From Symsagittifera roscoffensis (lineage: Eukaryota; Xenacoelomorpha; Acoela; Convolutidae), in assembly GCF_963678635.1 (NCBI RefSeq), contig NC_087071.1, positions 41,804,153 through 41,868,152 of the forward strand: a stretch of 64,000 nt of DNA, read 5' to 3'. Position 1 is the first letter of the stretch; every line of letters begins with the position of its first letter. Under the pieces are notes generated by a model, which was given only the letters and a program-made list of their open reading frames with translations, ran no database searches and was not told where the DNA came from. Shown here piece after piece: positions 34,001 through 47,950 of this stretch. The translations under genes were made by a program, and so were the position numbers.

Positions 34001-35830
34001 AAATAGCCCTGAAAAATCCAGCTCTGAATCAGCCCTGAGTTATCTCTGAAACAACCCTGAAAATCCCAGCTTTGAATCAGCGCTGTAACTTTTCTGAAAA
34101 AGACCTGATAATCCTAGCTCTGGATCAGCGCTGAATTAACTCTGAAACAGCCCTGAAAAATCCAGCTCTGAATCAGCTCTGAGCTATCTCTGAAACAGCC
34201 CTGATAATCCGAGATCTGAATCAGAACTGAATTATCACTGGAAATGCTCTGAAAACCCAGCTCTGAATCAGCGCTGATATATCTTGGAAATATCCCTAAA
34301 AAAATCTAGCTCTGAATCAGCCCTGAATTATGTCTGAAACAGTCCAGATAATCCGAGCACTGAATCAGTGTTTAATTATCTCTGGAAAATCCTGAAAAAC
34401 CCAGCTCTGAATCATGGCTGAAATATCTCTGAAAGAGCACTGAAAACCCACGCTCTGAATCAGCCCTAATTTATCTCTGAAACGGCTTTGAAAATCCACG
34501 CTCTGAATCATCCTGAAATATCTCTGAAACAGCCCTGATAAAACCAGCTCTGAATCAGAGCTGAATTATCCCTGAAACAGTCCTGAAAATCCCAGCACTG
34601 AATCAGCGCTGAAACTTCTCTGAAGAAGACCTGATAATCCTAGCTCTGGATCAGCGCTGCATTAACTCTGAAACAGCCCTGAAACATCCCAGCTCTGAAT
34701 CAGCGCTGAGTTATCTCTGAAACAGCCCCGAAAATCCCAGCTCTGAATCAGCGCTGTAACTTTTCTGAAAAGACCTGATACTCCTAGCTCTGGATCAGCG
34801 CTGAATTAACTCTGAAACAGCCCTGAAAAATCCAGCTCTGAATCAGCCCTGAGTTATCTCTGAAACAGCCTTGATAATCCGAGATCTGAATCAGAGCTGA
34901 ATTATCACTGGAAACGCTCTGAAAACCCAGCTCTGAATCAGCGCTGAATTATCTCGGAAATATCCCTGAAAATTCCAGCTCTGAATCAGCCCTGAATTAT
35001 GTCTGAAACAGTCCAGATATTCCGAGCTCTGAATCAGCCTTGAATTATCTCTGGAAAAATCCTGAAAAAACCCAGCTCCGAATCAGCCTTGAATTATCTC
35101 TGGAAAAGTCCTGAAAAAACCCAGCTCTTAATCAGAGCTGAATTATTTCTGAAATAGCCCTGAAAATCCCAGCTCTGAATCAGCGCTGTAATTTTTCTGA
35201 AGAAGACCTGAGAATCCTAGCTCTGGATCAGCTCTGAATTAACTCTGAAACAGCCCTGAAAAAAAAAACAGCATTGAATCAGCCCTGAATTATTTCTGAA
35301 ACAGCCCTGATAATCCGAGATCTGAATCAGAGCTGAATTATCACTGGAAACGCTCTGAAAACCCGGCTCTGAATCAGAGCTGAATTATCTCGGAAATATC
35401 CCTGAAAAGTCCAGCTCTGAATCAGCCCTGAATTATGTCTGAAACAGTCCAGATATTCCGAGCTCTGAATCAGCCTTGAATTATCTCTGGAAAAGTCCTG
35501 AAAAAACCCAGCTCCGAATCAGCCCTGAAATATCTCTGAAACAGCCCTGAAAAAACCAGCTCTGAATCAGAGCTGAATTATCTCTGAAATAGCCCTAAAA
35601 ATCCCATCTCTGAATCAGCGCTGTAATTTTTCTGAAGAAGACCTGAGAATCCTAGCTCTGGATCAGCTCTGAATTAACTCTGAAACAGCCCTGAAAAAAA
35701 ACAGCTCTGAATCAGCCCTGAGTTATTTCTGAAACAGCCCTGATAATCCGAGATCTGAATCAGAGCTGAATTATCACTGGAAATGCTCTGAAAATCCCAG
35801 TTCTGAATCAGCGCTGAATTATATCTGAAA

Positions 35831-38800
35831 CAGCACTGATAATCAAAGCTCTAAATCAGCGCTGGATAACCTCTGGAGCAATCCTGAAAACCCCAGCTTT
35901 TAATCAGCGCTGAAATATCTCTGCAACAGCCCTGAAAATCCCAGCTCTGAATCTGCCCTGAATTATCTCTGAAACAGCCCTGAAATCGCAGCACTGAATT
36001 ATCTCTCGAACAACCCTGAAAAAAACAGCCTTGAATCAGCGCTGAAATATCTCTGAAAGAGCCCTGATAAAACCAGCTCTGAATCAGCGCTGAATTATCT
36101 CTGAAACAGCGCCGAAAATCCTAGCACTGAATGAGTTCTGAATTATCTCTCGAACAATCCGGAAAACACCAGCTCTGAATCAGCGCTGAAGTATCTCTGA
36201 AACAGCCCTGAAAATCCAAGCTCGGAATCAGCCCTGGATTATCTCTGAGACAACCCTGATAATCCCAACTCTGAATCAGCGCTGAATTGTCTCTGAAACA
36301 TCCCTGAGAAGTCCAGCTCTGAGTCAGCCCTGAATTATGTCTGAAACAGCCCTGATAATCCGAGCTCTGAATCAGTGTTGGATTATCTCTGGAAAAGCCC
36401 TGAAAACCCCAGCTCTGAATCGGTGCTGAATTATCTCTGAAAGATTCCCGAAAGCCCTCCCTCTGAATCAGCGCTGGAATATCTTTGAAATAGCCCTGAA
36501 AATTCCAGCACTGAATGAGCACTGAGTTATCTCTGGAACATCCCTTGAAAAAACCAGCTTTGAATCAGCGCTGAAATACCTCTGAAAGAGCCCTGATAAA
36601 ACCAGCTCTGAATCAGCGCTGAGTTATCTCTGAAACAGCCCTGATAAAAACAGCTCTGAATCAGAGCTGAGTTATCTCTGAAACAGCCCTGAAAACCCCC
36701 GCTCTGAATCAGCCCTGATTTATCTCTAAACAGCTCTGATAAAACCAGCTCTGAATCCACGCTGAAATATCTCTGAAACATCCCTGAAAAATCCAGCTCT
36801 GAATCATCCCTGAATTATGTCTGAAACAGTCCAGATAATCCGAGCACTGAATCAGTGTTTAACTATCTCTGGAAAATCCCTGAAAAACTCAGCTCTGAAT
36901 CGGCGCTGAATTATCTCTGAAAGAGCTCTGAAAACCCACGCTCTGAATCAGCCCTAATTTATCTCTGAAACAGCCCTGAAAATCCACGCTCTGAATCAGC
37001 CCTGAAATATCTCTGAAACAGCCCTGATAAAACCAGTACTGAATAAGAGCTGAAATATCCCTGAAACAGCCCTGAAACCCCACGCTGTGAATCAGCACTG
37101 ATTTATCTCTAAAGCAGCTCTGATAAAACCAGCTCTGAATCAGCGCTGAAATATCTCTGAAACAGCCCTGAAATTCCCAGCTCTGAATCAGACCTGATTT
37201 ATCTCCGAGACACCCCTGATAACCCCAGCTCTGAATCAGCGCTGAAATATCTCCAAAACAGCCCTGAAAATCCCAGCACTGAATGAGTTCTGAAATATTT
37301 CTCGAACAACCCGGAAAATAACAGCTGGGAATCAGCGCTGAAATATCTCTGAAAGAGCCCTGATAAAACGAGCTCTGAAGCAGCGTTGAATTATCTCTGA
37401 AACAGTCCTGAAAATCCCAGCTCTGAATCAGCGCTGAAACTTCTCTGAAAAAGAACTGATAATCCTAGCTCTGGATCAGCGCTGAATTAACTCTGAAACA
37501 GCCCTGAAACATCCCAGCTCTGAATCAGCGCTGAGTTATCTCTGAAACAGCCCCAAAAATCCCAGCTCTGAATCAGCGCTGTAACTTTTCTGAAAAGACC
37601 TGATACTCCTAGCTCTGGATCAGCGCTGAATTAACTCTGAAACAGCCCTGAAAAATCCAGCCCTGAATCAGCCCTGAGTTATCTCTGAAACAGCCTTGAT
37701 AAAACCAGCTCTGAATCAGAGCTGAGTTATCACTGAACCAGTCCTGAAAATCCCAGCTCTGAATCAGCGCTGAAACTTCTCTGAAAAAGACCTGATAATC
37801 CTAGCTCTGGATCAGCGCTGAATTAACTCTGAAACAGCCCTGAAACATCCCAGCTCTGAATCAGCGCTGAGTTATCTCTGAAACAGCCCCAAAAATCCCA
37901 GCTCTGAATCAGCGCTGTAACTTTTCTGAAAAGACCTGATACTCCTAGCTCTGGATCAGCGCTGAATTAACTCTGAAACAGCCCTGAAAAATCCAGCTCT
38001 GAATCAGCCCTGAGTTATCTCTGAAACAGCCTTGATAATCCGAGATCTGAATCAGAGCTGAATTATCACTGGAAACGCTCTGAAAACCCAGCTCTGAATC
38101 AGCGCTGAATTATCTCGGAAATATCCCTGAAAAGGCCAGCTCTGAATCAGCCCTGATTTATGTCTGAAACAGTCCAGATATTCCGAGCTCTGAATCAGCC
38201 TTGAATTATCTCTGGAAAAGTCCTGAAAAAACCCAGCTCCGAATCAGCCTTGAATTATCTCTGGAAAAGTCCTGAAAAAACCCAGCTCTGAATCAGAGCT
38301 GAATTATCTCTGAAATAGCCCTGAAAATTCCAGCTCTGAATCAGCGCTGTAATTTTTCTGAAGAAGACCTGAGAATCCTAGCTCTGGATCAGCGCTGAAT
38401 TAACTCTGAAACAGCCCTGAAAAATCCAGCTCTGAATCAGCCCTGAGTTATCTCGGAAACAGCCTTGATAATCCGAGATCTGAATCAGAGCTGAATTATC
38501 ACTGGAAACGCTCTGAAAACCCAGCTCTGAATCAGCGCTGAATTATCTCGGAAATATCCCTGAAAAGTCCAGCTCTGAATCAGCCCTGATTTATGTCTGA
38601 AACAGTCCAGATATTCCGAGCTCTGAATCAGCCTTGAATTATCTCTGGAAAAGTCCTGAAAAAACCCAGCTCCGAATCAGCCTTGAATTATCTCTGGAAA
38701 AGTCCTGAAAAAAACCAGCTCTGAATCAGAGCTGAATTATCTCTGAAATAGCCCTGAAAATCCCAGCTCTGAATCAGCGCTGTAATTTTTCTGAAGAAGA

Positions 38801-41800
38801 CCTGAGAATCCTAGCTCTGGATCAGCGCTGAATTAACTCTGAAACAGCCCTGAAAAATCCAGCTCTGAATCAGCCCTGAGTTATCTCTGAAACAGCCTTG
38901 ATAATCCGAGATCTGAATCAGAGCTGAATTATCACTGGAAACGCTCTGAAAACCCAGCTCTGAATCAGCGCTGAATTATCTCGGAAATATCCCTGAAAAG
39001 TCCAGCTCTGAATCAGCCCTGATTTATGTCTGAAACAGTCCAGATATTCCGAGCTCTGAATCAGCCTTGAATTATCTCTGGAAAAGTCCTGGAAAAACCC
39101 AGCTCCGAATCAGCCTTGAATTATCTCTGGAAAAGTCCTGAAAAAAACCAGCTCTGAATCAGAGCTGAATTATCTCTGAAATAGCCCTGAAAATCCCAGC
39201 TCTGAATCAGCGCTGTAATTTTTCTGAAGAAGACCTGAGAATCCTAGCTCTGGATCAGCTCTGAATTAACTCTGAAACAGCCCTGAAAAATCCAGCTCTG
39301 AATCAGCCCTGAGTTATCTCTGAAACAGCCTTGATAATCCGACATCTGAATCAGAGCTGAATTATCACTGGAAACGCTCTGAAAATCCAGCTCTGAATCA
39401 GCGCTGAATTATCTCGGAAATATCCCTGAAAAGTCCAGCTCTGAATCAGCCCTGATTTATGTCTGAAACAGTCCAGATATTCCGAGCTCTGAATCAGCCT
39501 TGAATTATCTCTGGAAAAGTCCTGAAAAAACCCAGCTCCGAATCAGCCTTGAATTATCTCTGGAAAAGTCCTGAAAAAACCCAGCTCTGAATCAGAGCTG
39601 AATTATCTCTGAAATAGCCCTGAAAATCCCAGCTCTGAATCAGCGCTGTAATTTTACTGAAGAAGACCTGAGAATCCTAGCTCTGGATCAGCGCTGAATT
39701 AACTCTGAAACAGCCCTGAAAAATCCAGCTCTGAATCAGCCCTGAGTTATCTCTGAAACAGCCTTGATAATCCGAGATTTGAATCAGAGCTGAATTATCA
39801 CTGGAAACGCTCTGAAAACCCAGCTCTGAATCAGCGCTGAATTATCTCGGAAACATCCCTGAAAAGTCCAGCTCTGAATCAGCCCTGATTTATGTCTGAA
39901 ACAGTCCAGATATTCCGAGCTCTGAATCAGCCTTGAATTATCTCTGGAAAAGTCCTGAAAAAACCCAGCTCCGAATCAGCCTTGAATTATCTCTGGAAAA
40001 GTCCTGAAAAAACCCAGCTCTGAATCAGAGCTGAATTATCTCTGAAATAGCCCTGAAAATCCCAGCTCTGAATCAGCGCTGTAATTTTTCTGAAGAAGAC
40101 CTGAGAATCCTAGCTCTGGATCAGCTCTGAATTAACTCTGAAACAGCCCTGAAAAAAACAACTCTGAATCAGCCCTGAGTTATTTCTGAAACAGCCCTGA
40201 TAATCCGAGATCTGAATCAGAGCTGATTTATTACTGGAAACGCTCTGAAAACCCGGCTCTGAATCAGAGCTGAATTATCTCGGAAATAACCCTGAAAAGT
40301 CCAGCTCTGAATCAGCCCTGAATTATGTCTGAAACAGTCCAGATATTCCGAGCTCTGAATCAGCCTTGAATTATCTCTGGAAAAGTCCTGAAAAAGCCCA
40401 GCTGCGAATCAGCCATGAAATATCTCTGAAACAGCCCTGAAAAAACCAGCTCTGAATCAGAGCTGAATTATCTCTGAAATAGCCCTGAAAATCCCAGCTC
40501 TGAATCAGCGCTGTAATTTTTCTGAAGAAGACCTGTGAATCCTAGCTCTGGATCAGCTCTGAATTAACTCTGAAACAGCCCTAAAAAAAAACAGCTCTGA
40601 ATCAGCCCTGAGTTATTTCTGAAACAGCTCTGATAATCCGAGATCTGAATCAGAGCTGAATTATCACTGGAAACGCTCTGAAAACCCCAGCTCTGAATCA
40701 GCGCTGAATTATATCTGAAACAGCACTGATAATCAAAGCTCTAAATCAGCGCTGAATAACCTCTGGAGCAATCCTGAAAACCCCAGCTTTTAATCAGCGC
40801 TGAAATATCTCTGCAACAGCCCGGAAAATCCCAGCTCTGAATCTACCCTGAATTATCTCTGAAACAGCCCTGAAATCGCAGCACTGTATTATCTCTCGAA
40901 CAACCCTGAAAAAAACAGCCTTGAATCAGCGCTGAAATATCTCTGAAAGAGCCCTGATAAAACCAGCTCTGAATCAGCGCTGAATTATCTCTGAAACAGC
41001 ACCGAAAATCCTAGCACTGAATGAGTTCTGAATTATCTCTCGAACAATCCGGAAAACACCAGCTCTGAATCAGCGCTGAAGTATCTCTGAGACAACCCTG
41101 ATAATCCCAACTCTGAATCAGCGCTGAATTGTCTCTGAAACATCCCTGAGAAGTCCAGCTCTGAATCAGCCCTGAATTATGTCTAAAACAGCCCTGATAA
41201 TCCGAGCTCTGAATCAGTGTTGGATTATCTCTGGAAAAGCCCTGAAAACCCCAGCTCCGAATCGGCGCTGAATTATCTCTGAAAGAGTCCCGAAAACCCA
41301 CCCTCTGAATCAGCGCTGGAATATCTCTGAAATAGCCCTGAAAATTCCAGCACTGAATGAGCACTGAGTTATCTCTCGAACAACCCTTGAAAAAACCAGC
41401 TTTGAATCAGCGCTAAAATACCTCTGAAACAGCCCTGATAAAAACAGCTCTGAATCAGCGCTGAGTTATCTCTGAAACAGCCCTGAAAATCTTAGCACTG
41501 AATTATCTCTCGAACAACCCTGAAAAAACAGCCTTGAATCAGCGCTGAAATATATCTGAAAGAGCCCTGATAAAACCAGCTCTGAATCAGCGCTGAATTA
41601 TCTCTGAAACAGCACCGAAAATCCTAGCACTGAATGAGTTCTGAATTATCTCTCGAACAATCCGAAAAACACCAGCTCTGAATCAGCGCTGAAGTATCTC
41701 TGAAACAGCCCTGAAAATCCAAGCTCTGAATCAGCCCTGGATTATCTCTGAGACAACCCTGATAATCCCAACTCTGAATCAGCGCTGAATTGTCTCTGAA

Positions 41801-44800
41801 ACATCCCTGAGAAGTCCAGCTCTGAATCAGCCCTGAATTATGTCTGAAACAGCCCTGATAATCCGAGCTCTGAATCAGTGTTGGATTATCTCTGGAAAAG
41901 CCCTGAAAACCCCAGCTCTGATTCGATGCTGATTTATCTCTGAAAGAGTCCCGAAAACCCACCCTCTGAATCAGCGCTGGAATATCTCTGAATTAGCCCT
42001 GAAAATTCCAGCACTGAATGAGCACTGAGTTATCTCTCGAACAACCCTTGAAAAAACCAGCTTTGAATCAGCGCTGAAATACCTCTGAAAGAGCCCTGAT
42101 AAAACCAGCTCTGAATCAGCGCTGAGTTATCTCTGAAACAGCCCTGATAAAAACAGCTCTGAATCAGAGCTGAGTTATCTCTGAAACAGCCCTGAAAACC
42201 CCCGCTCTGAATCAGCCCTGATTTATCTCTAAACAGCTCTGATAAAACCAGCTCTGAATCCGCGCTGAAATATCTCTGAAACATCCCTGAAAAATCCAGC
42301 TCTGAATCAGCCCTGAATTATGTCTGAAATAGCCCAGATAATCCGAGCTCTGAATCAGTGTTTAACTATCTCTGGAAAATCCCTGAAAAACTCAGCTCTG
42401 AATCGGCGGTGAATTATCTCTGAAAGAGCCCTGAAAACCCACGCTCTGAATCAGCCCTAATTTATCTCTGAAACAGCCCTGAATATCCACGCTCTGAATC
42501 AGCCCTGAAATATCTCTGAAACAGCCCTGATAAAACCAGTTCTGAATAAGAGCTGAAATATCCCTGAAACAGCCCTGAAAACCCACGCTGTGAATCAGCA
42601 CTGATTTATCTCTAAAGCAGCTCTGATAAAACCAGCCCTGAATCAGCGCTGAAATATCTCTGAAACAGCCCTGAAATTCCCAGCTCTGAATCAGACCTGA
42701 TTTATCTCCGAGACACCCCTGATAACCCCAGCTCTGAATCAGCGCTGAAATATCTCCAAAACAGCCCTGAAAATCCCAGCACTGAATGAGTTCTGAAATA
42801 TTTCTCGAACAACCCGGAAAATAACAGCTGGGAATCAGCGCTGAAATATCTCTGAAAGAGCCCTGATAAAACGAGCTCTGAATCAGCGTTGAATTATCTC
42901 TGAAACAGCCCTGAAAACCCACGCTGTTAATCAGCACTGATTTATCTCTAAAACAGCTCTGATAAAACCTGCTCTGAATCAGCACTGAAACTCCCAGCTC
43001 TGAATCAGCACTGATTTATCTCCTAGACAACCCTGATAACCCCAGCTCTGGATCAGCACTGATTTATCTCCGAGACAACCCTGATAACCCCAGCTCTGGA
43101 TCAGCGCTGAAATATCTCCGAAACAGCCCTGAAAATCCAAGCTCTGAATCTCAGCCCTTAAAAATCCCTGAAAAAGCCCTGAAAATCCCAGCATTGAATG
43201 ATTTCTGAATTTTCTCTCGAACAACCCGAAAAATACCAGCTGGCAATAAGCGCTGAAATATTTCTGAAAGAGCCCCGATAAAACGAGCTCTGAATCAGCG
43301 CTGAATTATCTCTGAAACAACCCTGAAAATACTAGCACTGAATGAGTTCTGAATTATCACTCGAACAACCCGGAAAATACCAGCTGGGAATCAGCGCTGA
43401 AGTACTTCTGAAACAGCCCTGAAAATCAAAGCTCTGAATCAGCCCTGAACTATCTCTGAGACAACCCTGATAATCCCAGCTCTGAATCAGCGCTGAATTG
43501 TCTCTGAAACATCCCTGAAAAGTCCACCGCTAACTCAGCCCTGAATTATGTCTGAAACAGCCCTGATAATCCGAGCTCTGAACCAGTGTTGAAATATCTC
43601 GGAAAGAGCCTTGAAAACCCACGCTCTGGAGCGGCGCTGAATTATCTCTGAAAGAGCCCTGAAAACCCATTCTCTGAATCAGCCCTAATTTATCTGTGAA
43701 GCAGTCTTGAAAATCCACCCTCTGACTCAGCCCTGAAATATCTCTGAAACAGCCCTGATAAAACCAGCTCTGATTCAGAGCTGAATTATCTCTGAAACAG
43801 CCCTGAAAACCCCTGAATTCAGCCCTGAATTATCTCTGAGTCAGCGCTTAAATATCCCTGAAATAGTCCTGAAAATCCCAGATCTGATTCAGCCCTGAGT
43901 TATCTCTGAAACAGCCCTGAAAATCACAGCTTCGAATCAGCGCTGAATTATCTCTGAAGCAGCCCTGATAATCCCATCTCTGAGCGCTGAATTATGTTTG
44001 GATAAGCACTGAAAATCCTAGCTCTGAATCAGCGAGGAGTTATATCTGAAACAGCTCTGAAAATCCGAGCTCGGAATCAGCCCTGAATTATCTCTAAATA
44101 ATTCCCCTAAAATTCTAGCTCTGAATCAACGGTGAATTATCTCTGAAACACCCCTCTGAATAAACCCTGAATTATCTCTGAAACAGCCCTGATAACCCGA
44201 GCTCTGAACCAGTGTTGAAATATCTCCAAAGCAGCCCTGAAAATCCCAGCACTGAATGAGTTCTGAAATATTTCTCGAACAACCCGGAAAATAACAGCTG
44301 GGAAGCAGCGCTGAAATATCTCTGAAAGAGCCCTGATAAAACGAGCTCTGAATCAGCGTTGAATTATCTCTGAAACAGCCCTGAAAACCCACGCTGTGAA
44401 CCAGCACTGATTTATCTCTAAAACAGCTCTTATAAAACCTGCTCTGAATCAGCGCTGAAATATCTCTGAAACAGCCCTGAAATTTCCAGCTCTGAATCAG
44501 CACTGATTTATCTCCGAGACAACCCTGATAACCCCAGCTCTGAATCACCGCTGAAATATCTCCGAAATAGCCCTGAAAATCCAAGCTCTGAATCTCAGCC
44601 CTAAAATATCTCTGAAACAGCCCTGAAAATCCCAGCTTTGAATGAGTTCTGAATTATCTCTCGAACAACCCGAAAAAAACCAGCTGGCAATCAGCGCTGA
44701 AAAATTTCTGAAAGAGCCCCGATAAAACGAGCTCTGAATCAGCGCTGAATTATCTCTGAAACAACCCTGAAAATCCTAGCACTGAATGAGTTCTGAGTTA

Positions 44801-47800
44801 TCACTCGAACAACCCGGAAAATACCAGCTGGGAATCAGCGCTGAAGTACTTCTGAAACAGCCCTAAAAAAATCAAAGCACTGAATCAGCCCTGAACTATC
44901 TCTGAGACAACCCTGATAATCCCAGCTCTGAATCAGCGCTGAATTGTCTCTGAAACATCCCTGAAAAGTTCAGCGCTGAGTCGGCCCTGAAATATCTCTG
45001 AAACAGCCCTGATAAAACCAGCTTTGATTCAGAGCTGAATTATCTCTGAAACAGCCCTGAAAACCCCTGAATTCAGCCCTGAATTATCTCTGAGTCAGCG
45101 CTTGAATATCCCTGAAACAGTCCTGAAAATCCCAGATCTGATTCAGCCCTGAGTTATCTCTGAAACAGCCCTGAAAATCACAGCTTCGAATCAGCGCTGA
45201 ATTATCTCTGAAGCAGCCCTGATAACCCCATCTCTGAGCGCTGAATTATGTTTGGATAAGCACTGAAAATCCTAGCTCTGAATCAGCGAGGAGTTATATC
45301 TGAAACAGCTCTGAAAATCCGAGCTCGGAATCAGCCCTGAATTATCTCTAAATAAGCCCCTAAAATTTTAGCTCTGAATCAACAGTGAATTATCTCTGAA
45401 ACACCCCTCTGAATCAGCGCTGAATTATCTCTGAAACATCCCTGAAAAGTCCAGCTCTGAATAAGCCCTGAAATATCTCTGATAACCCGAGCTCTGAACC
45501 AGTGTTGAAATATCTCTGAAAGAGCCCTGAAAACCCACGCTCTGGAACGGCGCTGATTTATCTCTGAAAGAACCCTGAAAACCCACTCTCTGAATCAGCC
45601 CTAATTTATCTCTGAAGCTCACTGGAAACGCTCTGAAAATCCCAGCTCTGAATCAGCGCTGAATTATATCTGAAACAGCATTGATAATCAAAGCTCTAAA
45701 TCAGCGCTGAATAGCCTCTGGAGCAATCCTGAAAATCCCAGCTTTTAATCAGCGCTGAAATATCTCTGCAACAGCCCTGAAAATCCCAGCTCTGAATCTA
45801 CCCTGAATTATCTCTGAAACAGCCCTGAAATCACAGCACTGAATTATCTCTCGAACAACCCTGAAAAAAAAACAGCCTTGAATCAGCGCTGAAATATCTC
45901 TGAAAGAGCTCTGATAAAACCAGCTCTGAATCAGCGCTGAATTATCTCTGAAACAGCACCAAAAATCCTAGCACTGAATGAGTTCTGAATTATCTCTCGA
46001 ACAATCCGGAAAACACCAGCTCTGAATCAGCGCTGAAGTATCTCTGAAACAGCCCTGAAAATCCAAGCTCTGAATCAGCCCTGGATTATCTCTGAGACAA
46101 CCATGATAATCCCAACTCTGAATCAGCGCTGAATTGTCTCTGAAACATCCCTGAAAAGTCCAGCTCTGAATCAGCCCTGAATTATGTCTGAAACAGCCCT
46201 GATAATCCGAGCTCTGAATCAGTGTTGGATTATCTCTGGAAAAGCCCTGAAAACCCCATCTCTGAATCTGCGCTGAATTATCTCTGAAGGAGTCCCGAAA
46301 AACCACCCTCTGAATCAGGGCTGGAATATCTCTGAAATAGCCCTGAAAACTCCAGCACTGATTGAGCACTGAGTTATCTCTCGAACAACCCTTGAAAAAA
46401 CCAGCTTTGAATCAGCGCTGAAATACCTCTGAAAGAGCCCTGATAAAACCAGCTCTGAATCAGCGCTGAGTTATCTCTGAAACAGCCCTGAAAATCCTAG
46501 CACTGAATGAGTTCTGAATTATCTCTCGAACAACCCGGAACAAACCAGCTCGGAATCAGCGCTGAAGTATCTCTGAAAAAGTCCTGATAAAAACAGCTCT
46601 GAATCAGAGCTGAGTTATCTCTGAAACAGCCCTAAAAACCCCCACTCTGAATCAGCCCTGATTTATCTCTAAACAGCTCTGATAAAACCAGCCATGAATC
46701 CGCGCTGAAATATCCCTGAAACATCCCTGAAAACGCACGCTAAGAATCAGCACTGATGTATCTCTAAAACAGCTCTGATAAAACCAGCTCTGAATGCGTT
46801 CTGAAATATTTCTCGAACAACCCGGAAAATATCAGCTGGGAATCAGCGCTGAAATATCTCTGAAAGAGCCCTTATAAAACGAGCTCTGAATCAGCGTTGA
46901 ATTATCTCTGAAACAACCCTGAAAATCCTAGCACTGAATGAGTTCTGAATTATCACTCGAACAACCCGGAAAATACCAGCTGGGAATCAGCGCTGAAGTA
47001 CTTCTGAAACAGCCCTGAAAATCAAAGCTCTGAATCAGCCCTGAACTATCTCTGAGACAACCCTGATAATCCCAGCTCTGAATCAGCGCTGAATTGTCTC
47101 TGAAACATCCCTAAAAAGTCCAGCGCTGACTCAGCCCTGAATTATGTCTGAAACAGCCCTGATAAAACCTGCTTTGAATCAGCGCTGAAATATCTTGGAA
47201 ACAGCCCTGAAATTCCCAGCTCTGAATCAGCGCTGAAATATCTCCAAATTAGCCCTGAAAATCCCAGCACTGAATGAGTTCTGAAATATTTCTCGAACGA
47301 CCCGGAAAATAACAGCTGGGAATCAGCGCTGAAGTATCTCCGAAACAGCCCTGAAAATCCAAGCTCTGAATCTCAGCCCTAAAATATCTCTGAAACAGCC
47401 CTGAAAATCCCAGGACTGAATGAGTTCTGATTTATCTCTCGAACAACCCCAAAAATACCAGCTGGCAATCAGCGCTGAAATATTTCTGAAAGAGCCCCAA
47501 TAAAACGAGCTCTGAATCAGCGCTGAATTATCTCTGAAACAACCCTGAAAATCCTAGCACTGAATGAGTTCTGAATTATCACTCGAACAACCCGGAAAAT
47601 ACCAGCTGGGAATCAGCGCTGAAGTACTTCTGAAACAGCCCTGAAAATCAAAGCTCTGAATCAGCCCTGAACTATCTCTGAGACAACCCTGATAATCCCA
47701 GCTCTGAATCAGCGCTGAATTGTCTCTGAAACATCCCTGAAAAGTCCAGCGCTGACTCAGCCCTGAATTATGTCTGAAACAGCCCTGATAATCCGAGCTC

Positions 47801-47950
47801 TGAACCAGTGTTGAAATATCTCTGAAAGACCCCTGAAAACCCACGCTCTGGAACGGCGCTGAATTATCTCTGAAAGAGCCCTGAAAACCCACTCTCTGAA
47901 TCAGTCCTAATTTATCTCTGAAGCAGTCCTGAAAATCCACCCTCTGACTC
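35831..47950 (+). repeat. Large duplicated satellite blocks, about 4.9-kb spacing
   Basis: A distinctive variant (CAGCACTGATAATCAAAGCT) lies at 35831 and 40721 and, with one change, at 45676: spacings 4890 and 4955. The following 700 or more bases match in unit order. Another rare variant (CCCTGAATTCAGCCCTGAAT) recurs at 43811, 45065 and 48033. Blocks of many units have therefore been copied as wholes. Confidence 0.8.
37980..40700 (+). repeat. Higher-order repeat: nine 48-bp units, exact 433-bp period
   Basis: The landmark CCCTGAGTTAT places TGAG at 38011, 38444, 38877, 39310, 39743, 40176 and 40609, each 433 bases apart. This equals nine units of 48 plus one base. Neighbouring copies are nearly identical, while units within a copy differ clearly. 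A shorter, related run is at 34850, 35286 and 35719 (436 and 433 apart). Confidence 0.9.
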
